From the NCBI RefSeq assembly GCF_029227915.1, contig NC_079878.1:35429501-35493500 (forward strand): a stretch of 64,000 bases of DNA. The letters are read 5' to 3'. Under the pieces are notes generated by a model. That model was not told where the DNA came from. It was given only the letters and a program-made list of their open reading frames with translations, and ran no database searches. How positions within the stretch are numbered: position 1 is the first letter of the stretch; every line of letters begins with the position of its first letter. Below, piece after piece: positions 38,601-50,163 of this stretch. The translations under genes and the position numbers were made by a program. The stretch is from Hydractinia symbiolongicarpus (lineage: Eukaryota > Cnidaria > Hydrozoa > Anthoathecata > Hydractiniidae).

Positions 38601-39478
38601 TTATGTCTTGGAGTGCAATTGCCTCATTTATCACATTCATAAGGTCAAAGTCCAGAATCAGTTCAATTAAGTCCCACAGTCAATCGTTTCACTGGTAAAA
38701 GCGATGCAACCTAGTAATACCAGAAAAATATCGCTAAATACATGTTGGTACGAATATGTGACGCAACCGTTGAAACTAAAACGGACTGATACCGTTAGAA
38801 AGTCAATGAAAGTAGTTTTTGAAGCTGTCTCTATTTCTTCACGCGCGCTAACGGCTAGGATTGGTGCCACAGTAAAAAATGACTTGTTTATCTAAATTTT
38901 TAAATGAAGTGCTACTATTTATCTAAATTTTTAATTATAGCGATACCACAGAGACCAGTGTAATCGCAGAGTTCCAGCACTCAAGTCAAATTAAGAAGAA
39001 TGTTATTTCTTGAAGTATAATTGCTTCATTTATCACATTCATGAAGTCAAAGTCCAAAATCAGTTCAATTAAATCCCACAGTCAATCGCTTTACTGGTAA
39101 AAGCAATGCAGCCTGGTAATATCAGAAAAGTTTCGCTATATATATACTGGTACGAATATGTGACACAACCGTTGAAACTCAAACGGACTGATACCGTTAG
39201 AAAGTCAATGAAATGTAGTTTTGGAAAATGTCTCTATTTTCGCGGGGCGCGCTAACGGCTAGGATTGGTCCCACAGTAAAAAATGACTTATTTATCTAAA
39301 TTTTTGAATAAAACGCTACCACAGCGCCCAGTGTAATAGCTAAGTTCCAGCATTCAAGTCAAATTAAGGAGAATGTTATGTCTTGGAGTGCAATTGCCTC
39401 ATTTATCACATTTACAAGGTCAAAGTCCAGAATCAGTTCAATTAAGTCCCACAGTCAATCGTTTCACTGGTAAAAGCG
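35633..39478 (+). repeat. Overlapping segmental duplications, 1,177- and 1,148-bp offsets
   Basis: Monomers 35633 and 36006 are repeated at 36810 and 37183 (offset 1,177 bp), with shared variants TTGCTCTATATATATACTGG, CTATTTTCTCGGGGCGC, AAATTTCTGAATAAAACG and GCGATGTAACC. Overlapping this, 37183, 37556 and 37958 are repeated at 38331, 38704 and 39106 (offset 1,148 bp), sharing GTAAGTGTCTCC, GGTCCAACAG and GAAACTAAAACGG. Between them, 36006 and 36408 form a direct pair of 402-bp monomers with identical second halves. Nested duplications of different size in one place imply successive exchange events. Confidence 0.83.
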
Positions 39479-41032
39479 ATGCAACCTAGAAATACCAGAA
39501 AAATATCGCTAAATACATGTTGGTACGAATATGTGACGCAACCGTTGAAACTCAAACGGACTGATACCGTTAGAAAGACAATGAAATGTAGTTTTGGAAA
39601 TTGTCTCTATTTCCTCGGAGGGCGCTAACGGCTAGGATTGGTCCCACAGTAAAAAATGACTTATTTATTTAAATTTTCAAATGAAACGCTACCACAGCGC
39701 CCAGTGTAATCGCTGAGATACAGCAATCATGTCAAATTAAGAAGAATGTTATTTTTTGCAGTCCAATTGTGTCATTTATCTCATTGATAAAGTCAAAGTC
39801 CAAAATCAGTTCAATTTAGTCTCACAGTCAATCGTTTCACTGTTAAAAGCGATGCAAGCTAGTAATGTCAGAAAAATATCGCTAAATACATGTTACTACG
39901 AATATGAGACACAAAAGTTGTACCTGAAACGGACTGATACCGTTAGAAAGTCAATGAAATGGAGTTTATGTAACTGTCTCTATTTCCCCAGCGCGCGTTA
40001 ACGGCTAGGATTGGTCCCACAGTAAAAAAAAAGACTTGTTTATCTAAGTTTTCAAGTAAAGCGCCACCATAGCGCCCAGTTTAATCACTGAGTTCCAGCA
40101 ATCAAGTCAAGTTAAGAATAATGTTATTTCTTGGAGTCCAATTGTGTCATTTATTACATTTATCAGGTGAAAGTCCAAGATCAGTTCAATCAAGTCCCAC
40201 AGTCAACCATTTCACTGTAAAAATCAGTGCAACCTAGGAATATGAGAATAGTATCGCTAAATTCATGTTGGTACGAATATGTGACGCAACCGTTGAAACT
40301 CAAACGGACTGATACCATTAGAAAGTCAATGAAAGTAGTTTTTGAAGCTGTCTCTATTTCTTCACGCGCGCTAACGGCTAGGATTGGTGCTACAGTAAAA
40401 AATGACTTATTTATCTAAATTTTTAAATGAAGTGCTACTATTTATCTAAATTTTTCATTATAGCGCAACCACAGAGACCAGTGTAATCGCAGAGTTCCAG
40501 CATTCAAGTCAAATTAAGAAGAATGTTATTTCGTGAAGTATAATTGCTTCATTTATCACATTCATGAGGTCAAAGTCCAAAATCAGTTCAATTAAATCCC
40601 ACAGTCAATCGCTTGACTGGTAAAAGCAATGCAACCTAGTTATATCAGAAAAGTTTCGCTATATATATACTGCTACGAATATGTGACGCAACCGTTGAAA
40701 CTCAAACGGACTGATACCGTTAGAAAGTCAATGAAATGGAGTTTATGTAACTGTCTCTATTTCCCCAGCGCGCGCTAACGGCTAGGATTGGTTCCACAGT
40801 AAAAAAAGACTTGTTTATCTAAGTTTTTAAATGAAGTGCTACTATTTATCTAAATTTTTTATTATAGCGCTACCACGGCGCCCAATTTAATCGCTGAGTT
40901 CCAGCAATCAAGTCAGATTAAGAAGAATGTTATTTCTTGGAGTATAATTGCTTCATTTATCACATTCATAAGTTCAAAGTCTAAAATCAGTTCAATTAAG
41001 TCCCACAGTCAATCGTTTCACGAACAAAAGCG
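39479..41032 (+). repeat. Transition monomers between segmental duplications
   Basis: Anchors are 39479, 39852, 40227 and 40629. Monomer 39852 carries the GAGACACAAAAG cassette and, near 40022, a nine-base A run (AGTAAAAAAAAAGAC) that makes it 375 bp. Monomer 40227 has a GTG anchor and GAATATGAGAATAG. Monomer 40629 combines a TATATATA variant with ACCACGGCGCCCAATTTAATC, a sequence reused at the 44.3-kb junction. No repeat larger than the monomer was recognised within this interval. Confidence 0.7.
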
Positions 41033-44000
41033 TTGCAACATAGTAATGTTAGAAAAATATCGCTAAATACATGTTGGTACGAATATCTGACGCGACCGTT
41101 GTTACTTAAGCGGACTGATACCGTTAGAAAGTCCATGAAATATGGTTTTTAAATCTGTCTCTATTTTTTCAGCGCGCGCTAACGATTGGTCCCTCAGTAC
41201 TAATTGACTTAATTATGTAAATCTTTAAACAAAGCGCTGCCACAGCGCCCTGTGTAACTGCTGAAGTCAAGCAATTATGTCAATCTAAGAAGAATGTTAT
41301 TTCTTGGAGTACAATAGCGTGATTTATCACATTCATAAGGTCAAAGTCCAGAATCAGTTCAATTAAGTCCCACAGTCAATCGCTTCACTGTTAAAAGCGA
41401 TGCAACCTAATAATACCAGAAAAATATCGCTAAATACATGTTGGTACGAATGTGTGACGCAACCATTGAAACTCAAACGGACTGATACCGTTAGAAAGAC
41501 AATGAAATGTAGTTTTGGAAATTCTCTCAATTTCCTCAGAGGGCGCTAACGGCTAGGATTGGTCCCCCAGTGAAAAATGATTTATTTATCTAAATTTTCA
41601 AATGAAACGCTACCACATCGCCCAGTGTAATCGCTGAGATACAGCAATCATGTCAAATTAAGAAGAATGTTATTTTTTAGAGTCCAATTGTGTCATTTAT
41701 CTCATTTATAAAGTCAAAGTGCAAAATCAGTTCAATTAAGTCTCACAGTCAATCGTTTCACTGTTAAAAGCGATGCAAGCTAGTAATGTCAGAAAAATAT
41801 CGCTAAATACATGTTGGTACGAATATGAGACAAAATAGTTGTACCTGAAACGGACTGATACCGTTAGAAAGTCAATGAAATGGAGTTTGTGTAACTTTCT
41901 CTATTTCCCCAGCGCGCGTTAACGGCTAGGATTGGTTCCACAGTAAAAAAAGCCTTGTTTATCTAAGTTTTTAAATGAAGTGCTAGTATTTATCTAAATT
42001 TTTAATTATAGCGCTACCACACCGCCCAAATTAACCGCTGAGTTCCAGCAATCAAGTCAAATTAAGACGAATTTCACTTCTTGGAGTCCAATTGTGTCAT
42101 TTATCTCATTTATAAGGTCAATGTCCAAAAGCAGTTCAATTAAGTCCCACAGTCAATCGTTTCACGGTTTAAAGCGTTGCAACCTAGTAATGTCGAAAAA
42201 ATATCGCTAAATACATGTTGGTACGAATATGTGACGCAGCCGTTGAATATCAAACGGACTGATACAGTTAGAAAGTCAATGAAAGTGGTTTTTGAAACCG
42301 TCTCTATTTCTTCACGCGCGCTAACGGCTGGGATTGGTGCCACAGTAAAAAATGACTTATTTATCTAAATTTTTAAATGAGGTGCTACTATTTATCTAAG
42401 TTTTTAATCATAGCGCTACCATAGAGCCCAGTGTAATTGCTGAGTTCCAGCATTCAAGTCAAATTAAAAAGAATGTTATTTCTTGGAGTATAAATGCTTC
42501 ATTTATCACATTCATAAGTTCAAAGTCTAAAATCAGTTCAATTAAGTCCCACAGTCAATCGTTTCACGAATAAAAGCGTTGCAACATAGTAATGTTAGAA
42601 AAATATCGCTAAATACATGTTTGTACGAATATCTGACGCGACCGTTGTTACTTAAGCGGACTGATACCGTTAGAAAGTCCATGAAATATAGTTTTTAAAT
42701 CTGTCTCTATTTTTTCAGCGCGCGCTAACGGCTATGATTGGTCCCTCAGTACTAATTGACTTAATTATGTAAATCTTTAAACAAAGCGCTGCCACAGCGC
42801 CCTGTGTAACTGCTGAAGTCAAGCAATTATGTCAATCTAAGAAGAATGTTATTTCTTGGAGTACAATAGCGTGATTTATCACATTCATAAGGTCAAAGTC
42901 CAGAATCAGTTCAATTAAGTCCCACAGTCAATCGCTTCACTGTTAAAAGCGATGCAACCTAATAATACCAGAAAAATATCGCTAAATACATGTTGGTACG
43001 AATGTGTGACGCAACCATTGAAACTCAAACGGACTGATACCGTTAGAAAGACAATGAAATGTAGTTTTGGAAATTCTCTCAATTTCCTCAGAGGGCGCTA
43101 ACGGCTAGGATGGGTCCCCCAGTGAAAAATGATTTATTTATCTAAATTTTCAAATGAAACGCTACCACATCGCCCAGTGTAATCGCTGAGATACAGCAAT
43201 CATGTCAAATTAAGAAGAATGTTATTTTTTAGAGTCCAATTGTGTCATTTATCTCATTTATAAAGTCAAAGTCCAAAATCAGTTCAATTAAGTCTCACAG
43301 TCAATCGTTTCACTGTTAAAAGCGATGCAAGCTAGTAATGTCAGAAAAATATCGCTAAATACATGTTGGTACGAATATGAGACAAAATAGTTGTACCTGA
43401 AACGGACTGATACCGTTAGAAAGTCAATGAAATGGAGTTTGTGTAACTTTCTCTATTTCCCCAGCGCGCGTTAACGGCTAGGATTGGTTCCACAGTAAAA
43501 AAAGCCTTGTTTATCTAAGTTTTTAAATGAAGTGCTAGTATTTATCTAAATTTTTAATTATAGCGCTACCACACCGCCCAAATTAACCGCTGAGTTCCAG
43601 CAATCAAGTCAAATTAAGACGAATTTCACTTCTTGGAGTCCAATTGTGTCATTTATCTCATTTATAAGGTCAATGTCCAAAAGCAGTTCAATTAAGTCCC
43701 ACAGTCAATCGTTTCACGGTTTAAAGCGTTGCAACCTAGTAATGTCGAAAAAATATCGCTAAATACATGTTGGTACGAATATGTGACGCAGCCGTTGAAT
43801 ATCAAACGGACTGATACAGTTAGAAAGTCAATGAAAGTGGTTTTTGAAACCGTCTCTATTTCTTCACGCGCGCTAACGGCTGGGATTGGTGCCACAGTAA
43901 AAAATGACTTATTTATCTAAATTTTTAAATGAGGTGCTACTATTTATCTAAGTTTTTAATCATAGCGCTACCATAGAGCCCAGTGTAATTGCTGAGTTCC

Positions 44001-44300
44001 AGCATTCAAGTCAAATTAAAAAGAATGTTATTTCTTGGAGTATAAATGCTTCATTTATCACATTCATAAGTTCAAAGTCTAAAATCAGTTCAATTAAGTC
44101 CCACAGTCAATCGTTTCACGAATAAAAGCGTTGCAACATAGTAATGTTAGAAAAATATCGCTAAATACATGTTTGTACGAATATCTGACGCGACCGTTGT
44201 TACTTAAGCGGACTGATCCCGTTAGAAAGTCCATGAAATATAGTTTTTAAATCTGTCTCTATTTTTTCAGCGCGCGCTAACGGCTATGATTGGTCCAACA
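41033..44300 (+). repeat. Segmental tandem duplication of four monomers, 1,552-bp offset, plus partial third copy
   Basis: Monomers 41033, 41400, 41773 and 42177 are repeated as 42579, 42952, 43325 and 43729, and 44131 begins a third copy that breaks off near 44300. Shared variants include TTGCAACATAG anchors, GTTGTTACTTAAGCGG, GTCCATGAAATA, CAGTGAAAAATGATTT, CTCAGAGGGCGC, GACAAAATAGTTG and ATGTCGAAAAAATATC. Copy differences are few: GTGCAAAATC versus GTCCAAAATC, and GATTGGTCCCC versus GATGGGTCCCC. The first offset is 1,546 bp because 41033 lost six bases (AACG-ATTGG, where the second copy has AACGGCTATGATTGG) near 41184. Confidence 0.87.
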
Positions 44301-44544
44301 GTAAAAAATGATTTATTTATCTAAATTTTTTATTATAGCGCTACCACGGCGCCCAATTTAATCGCTGAGTTCCAGCAATGAGGCTATTGTACTCCAAGAA
44401 ATAACATTCTTCTTAGATTGACATAATTGCTTGACTTCATTTTATGTCTTGGAGTCCAATTGTGTCATTTATCTCATTTATAAGGTCAATGTCCAAAATC
44501 AGTTCAATTAAGTCCCACAGTCAATCGTTTCACGATTAAAAGCG
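44131..44544 (+). repeat. Chimaeric 414-bp monomer with inverted insert
   Basis: It is the longest monomer in the window. Its start matches the 1,552-bp unit (GTTTGTACG, TTGTTACTTAAGCGG). Near 44297 it switches to GGTCCAACAGTAAAAAATG, seen at 37350 and 45084. It switches again to TATTATAGCGCTACCACGG, seen at 40860. It then carries the inverted fragment, and resumes with TTATGTCTTGGAGTCC in normal orientation. At least three donor segments are therefore joined within about 150 bases. Confidence 0.85.
44379..44439 (-). repeat. Inverted satellite fragment (about 61 bp)
   Basis: Read on the minus strand, this segment matches 44780-44840, which lies 340 bp further on in forward orientation. It begins TGAAGTCAAGCAATTATG and ends ACAATAGCCTCA, with one mismatch (AATGTT here, AACGTT in the forward copy). 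The match extends two more bases at the 44377 side, possibly microhomology. It replaces the usual stretch between TTCCAGCAAT and TTATGTCTTGG. It is the only inversion I noticed in the window. A forward segment of the same type is also present at 41264 and 42823, ending GCGTGA rather than GCCTCA. Confidence 0.92.
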
Positions 44545-47500
44545 TTGCAACATAGTAATGTCAGAATAATATCGCTAAATACATGTTGGTACGAATATCT
44601 GATGCGACCGTTGTTACTCAAGCGGACTGATACCGTTAGAAAGTCCATGAAATATAGTTTTTAAATCTGTCTCTATTTTTTCAGCGCGCGCTAACGGCTA
44701 GGATTGGTCCCACAGTACTAATTGACTTAATTATGTAAATCTTTAAACAAAGCGCTGCCACAGCGCCCTGTGTAACTGCTGAAGTCAAGCAATTATGTCA
44801 ATCTAAGAAGAACGTTATTTCTTGGAGTACAATAGCCTCATTTATCACATTCATAAGGTCAAAGTCCAGAATCAGTTCAATTAAGTCCCACAGTCAATCG
44901 CTTCACTGTTAAGAGCAATGCAACCTAGGTATTATGAGAAAAATACCGCTAAATACATGTTGGTACGAATATGTGACGCAAGAGGTGTAGCTCAAACGGG
45001 CTGATACCGTTAGAGAGTCAATGAAATGTAGTTTATGTAACTGTCTCCATTTCCTCGGCGCGCTCTAACGACTAGGATTGGTCCAACAGTAAAAAATGAT
45101 TTATTTATCTAAATTTTTGAATGAAACGCTACCACAGCGCCCAGTGTAATCGCTGAGTTCCATCATTCAAGTCAAATTAAGAAGAATGTTATGTCTTGGA
45201 GTGCAATTGCCTCATTTAACACATTCGTAAGGTCAAAGTCCAGAATTAGTTCAATTAAGTCCCACAGTCAATTGTTTCACTGGTAAAAGCGATGCAACCT
45301 AATAATACCAGAAAAATATCGCTAAATACATGTTGGTACGAGTATGTGAAGCAACCGTTGAAACTCAAACGGACTGATACCGTTAGAAAGTCAATGAAAG
45401 TAGTTTTTGAAGCTGTCTCCACTTCTTCACGCGCGCTAACGGCTAGGATTGGTGCCACAGTAAAAAATGACTTGTTTATCTAAATTTTTAAATGAAGTGC
45501 TACTATTTATCTAAATTTTTAATTATAGCGATACCACAGAGCCCAGTGTAATCCCTGAGTTCCAGCAATCATGTCAAATTAAGAATAATGTTATTTTTTC
45601 GATTCCAATTGTGTCATTTATCTCATTTATAAAGTCAAAGTCCAAAATCTGTTCAATTAAATCTCACAGTCAATCGTTTCACTCCTAAAAGCGATGCAAG
45701 CTAGTAATGTCAGAAAAATTTCGCTAAATACATGTTGGTACGAATATGAGACACAAAAGTGTTACCTGAAATGGACTGATACCGTTAGAAAGTTAATGAA
45801 ATGGAGTTTATGTAACTGTCTCTATTTCCCCAGCGCGGGTTAACTGCTAGGATTCGTCCCACAGTAAAAAATGACTTACTTATCTAAATTTTCAAATGAA
45901 ACGCTACCTCAGCGCCCAGTGTAATCGCTGAGATACGGCAATCATGTCAAATTAAGAAGAATGTTAATTTTTAGAGTCCAATTGTGTCATTTATCTCATT
46001 TATAAAGTCAAAGTCCCAAATCAGTTCAATTAAATCCCACAGTCAATCGCTTCACTGGTAAAAGCGATGCAACTTAGTAATATCAGAAAAGTATCGCTAA
46101 ATATATGTTGGTACGAATATGTGACGCAACCTTTGAAACTCAAACGGACTGATACCGTTAGAAAGTCAATGAAATGTAGTTTTGGAAACTGTCTCTATTT
46201 TCTCGGGGCGCCCTAACGGCTAGGGTTGGTCCCACAGTAAAAAATGACTTATTTATCTAAATTTTTAATTATAGCGCTACCACAGAGCCCAGTGTAATCG
46301 CTGAGTTCCAGCATTCAAGTCAATTTAAGAAGAATGATATTTCTTGAAGTATAATTGCTTCATTTATCACATTCATGACGTCAAAGTCCAAAATCAGTTC
46401 AATTAAATCCCACAGTCAATCGCTCCACTGGTAAAAGCGATGCAACTTAGTAATATCAGAAAAGTATCGCTAAATATATGTTGGTACGAATATGTGACAC
46501 AACCGTTGAAACTCAAACGGGCTAATACCGTTAGAGAGTCAATGAAATGTAGTTTACGTAACTGTCTCCATTTCCTCGGCGCGCTCTAACGAGTAGGATT
46601 GGTCCAAAAGTAAAAAATGACTTATTTATCTAAATTTTTGAATGAAACGCTACCACAGAGCCCAGTGTAATCGCTGAGTTCCAGCATTCAAGTCAAATTA
46701 AGAAGAATGTTATGTCTTGGTGTGCAATTACCTCATTTATCACATTCGTAAGGTCAAAGTCCAGAATTAGTTCAATTAAGTCCCACAGTCAATCGTTTCA
46801 CTGGTAAAAGCGATGCAACCTAATAATACCAGAAAAATATCGCTAAATACATGTTGGTACGAATATGTGACGCAACCGTTGAAACTCAAACGGACTGATA
46901 CCGTTAGAAAGACAATGAAATGTAGTTTTGGAAATTGTCTCTATTTCCTCGGAAGGCGCTAACGGCTAGGATTGGTGCCACAGTACAAATTGACTTAATT
47001 ATGTAAATCTTTAAACAAAGCACTGCCACTGCGCCCTGTGTAACTGCTGAGATCAAGCAGTCATGTTAAACTAAGAAGAATGTTATGTCTTGGAGTACAA
47101 TAGCCTCATTTATCACATTCATAAGGTCAAAGTCTAGAATCACTTCAATTAAGTCCCACAGTCAATCATTTCACTGTTAAAAGCTATGGAACCTAGGAAT
47201 ATGAGAAAAATACCGCTAAATACATGTTGGTACGAATATGTGACGCAACCGTTGTAGCTTAAACAGACTGATACCGTTAGAAATTCAGTGAAATGTAGTG
47301 TATGTAACTGTCTCTTTTTCCCCAGCGCGCTAGCGGCTAGGATTGGTCCCACAATAGAAAAAGATTTGTTTATTTAAGTTTTTAAATAAAACCCTACCAT
47401 AGCGCCCAGTGTAATCGCTGAGTTCCAGCAGTCAAGTCAAGTTAAGAATAATGTTATTTCTTTGAGTCCAATTGTGTCATTTATTACATTTATAAGGTGA

Positions 47501-50163
47501 AAGCCCAAGATCAGTTCAATTAATCCCACATTCAACCGTTTCACTGTTAAAAGCGATGCAATGCTAGGAATATGAGAAAAATATCGCTAAATACATGTTG
47601 GTACGAATATGTGACGCAACCGTTGAAACTCAAACGGACTGATACTGTTGGAAAGTCAATAAAATGTAGTTTTGGAAACTGTCTCTATTTTCTCAGCGCG
47701 CGCTAACGGCTAGGATTGGTCCCACAGTAACAAATGACTTATTTATTTAAATTTTTAAATGAAACGCTACCACAGCGCCCAGTGTAATAGATGAGATACA
47801 GCAATCATGTCAAATTAAGAAAAATGTTATTTTTTAGAGTCCAATTGTGTCATTTATCTCATTTATAAAGTCAAAGTCCAAAATCAGTTCAATTTAGTCT
47901 CACAGTCAATCGTTTCACGGTTAAAAGCGTTGCAACCTAGTAATATCAGAAACATATCGCTAAATACATGTTGGTACCAATATGTGACGCAACCGTTGAA
48001 ACTCAAACGGACTGACACTGTTAGAAAGTCAATAAAATGTAGTTTTGGAAACTGTCTCTATTTTCTCAGCGCGCGCTAACGGCTAGGATTGGTCCCACAG
48101 TAAAAAATGACTTATTTATCTAAATTTTTAAATAAAGCGCTACCACAGCGCCCAGTGTAATCGCTGAGTTCCAGCAATCAAGTCAAGTTAAGAATAAAGT
48201 TATTTTTTGGAGTACACTAGCCTTATTTGTTACATGCACAAGGTCAAGTCCAAAATCAGTTCAATTTAGTCTCACAGTCAATCGTTTCACTGTTAGAAGC
48301 GGTGCAGGCTAGTAATGTCAGAAAAATATCGCTAAATACATGTTGGTACAAATATGTGACGCTACCGTTGAAACTCGAACGGACTGATACTGTTAGAAAG
48401 TCAATAAAATGTAGTTTTGGGAACTGTCTCTATTTTCTCAGCGCGCGCTAACGGCTAGGATTGGTCCTACAGTAACAAATGACTTATTTATTTAACTTTT
48501 TAAATGAAACGCTACCACAGCGCCCAGTGTAATCGCTGAGATACAGCAATCATGTCAAATTAAGAAAAATGTTATTTTTTAGAGTCCAATTGTGTCATTT
48601 ATCTCATTCATACGGTCAAAGTCCACAACCTTTTCAATTAAGTCTCACAGTCAATCGTTTCACTGTTAAAAGCGGTGCAGGCTAGTAATGTCAGAAAAAT
48701 ATCGCTAAATACATGTTGGTACGAATATGTGACGAAAGCGTTGTACCTGAAACAGACTGATACCGTGAGAAAGTCAATGAAATTTAGTTTTGTAAACTGT
48801 CTCTATTTCTTCAGCGCGCACTCACGGCTAGGATTGATCCCACAGTACAAATTGACTTAATTATCTAAATTTTTAAACAAAGCGCTGCCACAGCGCCCTG
48901 TGTAACTGCTGAGGTCAAGCAATCATGTCAAATTAAGAAGAATTTATTTCTTAGAGTCCAATTGATTAATTTATCTCATTCATAAGGTCAAAGTCCAAAA
49001 CCTTTTCAATTAAGTCCCACAGTCAATCTTTTCACTGTTAATAGCGATGCAAGCTAGTAATGTCAGAAAAATATCCCTAAATACATGTTGGTACGAATAT
49101 GTGACGCAACCGTTGAAACTCGAACGGACTGATACTGTTAGAAAGTAAATAAAATGTAGTTTTGGAAACTGTCTCTCTTTCCCCAGCGCGCTAACGGCTA
49201 GGATTGGTCTCACAGTAGAAAAAGATTTGTTTATTTAAGTTTTTAAATAAAGCCCTACCATAGCGCCCAGTGTAATCGATGAGTTCCAGCAGTCAAGTCA
49301 AGTTAAGAATAATGTTATTTCTTGGAGTCCAATTGTGTCATTTATTACATTTATAAGGTGAAAGCCCAAGATCAGTTCAATTAAGTCCCACATTCAACCG
49401 TTTCACTGTTAAAAGCGATGCAATGCTAGGAATATGAGAAAAATATCGCTAAATACATGTTGGTACGAATATGTGACGCAACCGTTGAAACTCAAACGGA
49501 CTGATACTGTTAGAATGTCAATAAAATGTAGTTTTGGAAACTGTCTCTATTTTCTCAGCGCGCGCTAACGGCTAGGATTGGTCCCACAGTAAAAAATGAC
49601 TTATTTATCTAAATTTTTAAATAGAACGCTACCACAGCGCCCAGTGTAATCGCTGAGTTTCAGCAATCAAGTCAAGTTAAGAATAAAGTTATTTTTTGGA
49701 GTACACTAGCCTCATTCGTTACATTCACAAGGTCAAAGTCCAAAATCAGTTCAATTAAGTCCCACAGTCAATGGTTTTACTAGTAAAAGGGATGCAACCT
49801 AGTAATATCAGAAACATATCGCTAAATACATGTTGGTACCAATATGTGACGCAACCGTTAAAACTCAAACGGACTGATACTGTTAGAATGTCAATAAAAT
49901 GTAGTTTTGGAAACTGTCTCTATTTTCTCAGCGCGCGCTAACGGCTAGGATTGGTCCCACAGTAAAAAATGACTTATTTATCTAAATTTTTAAATAGAAC
50001 GCTACCACAACGCCCAGTGTAATCGCTGAGTTTCAGCAATCAAGTCAAGTTAAGAATAAAGCTATTTTTTGGAGTACACTAGCCTTATTTGTTACATGCA
50101 CAAGGTCAAGTCCAAAATCAGTTCAATTAAGTCCCACAGTCAATGGTTTTACTGGTAAAAGCG
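44545..50163 (+). repeat. Weakly ordered monomers, domain 2/3 transition
   Basis: Anchors are 44545, 44918, 45292, 45694, 46067, 46440, 46813, 47186, 47556, 47930, 48302, 48675, 49047, 49418 and 49792. Monomer 45292 is the last of the 402-bp class. From 47556 onward, GATACTGTTAG, AATAAAATGTAG, CTATTTTCTCAGCGCG and AAGAATAAAGTTATTTT variants dominate. Monomers 47930, 49792 and 50164 carry GAAACATATCGC with the palindrome TTGGTACCAA. Local pairs exist (47186 with 49047 in the tail; 47556 with 49418, sharing GCAATGCTAGGAATATGAG), an offset near 1.86 kb, but it is not continued. Confidence 0.75.

Noticed and set aside
44379-44439. Foldback or MITE-like element.
   Set aside because: The inverted piece is ordinary satellite sequence matching 44780-44840, with no terminal repeats of its own. 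It is better explained as a rearrangement.
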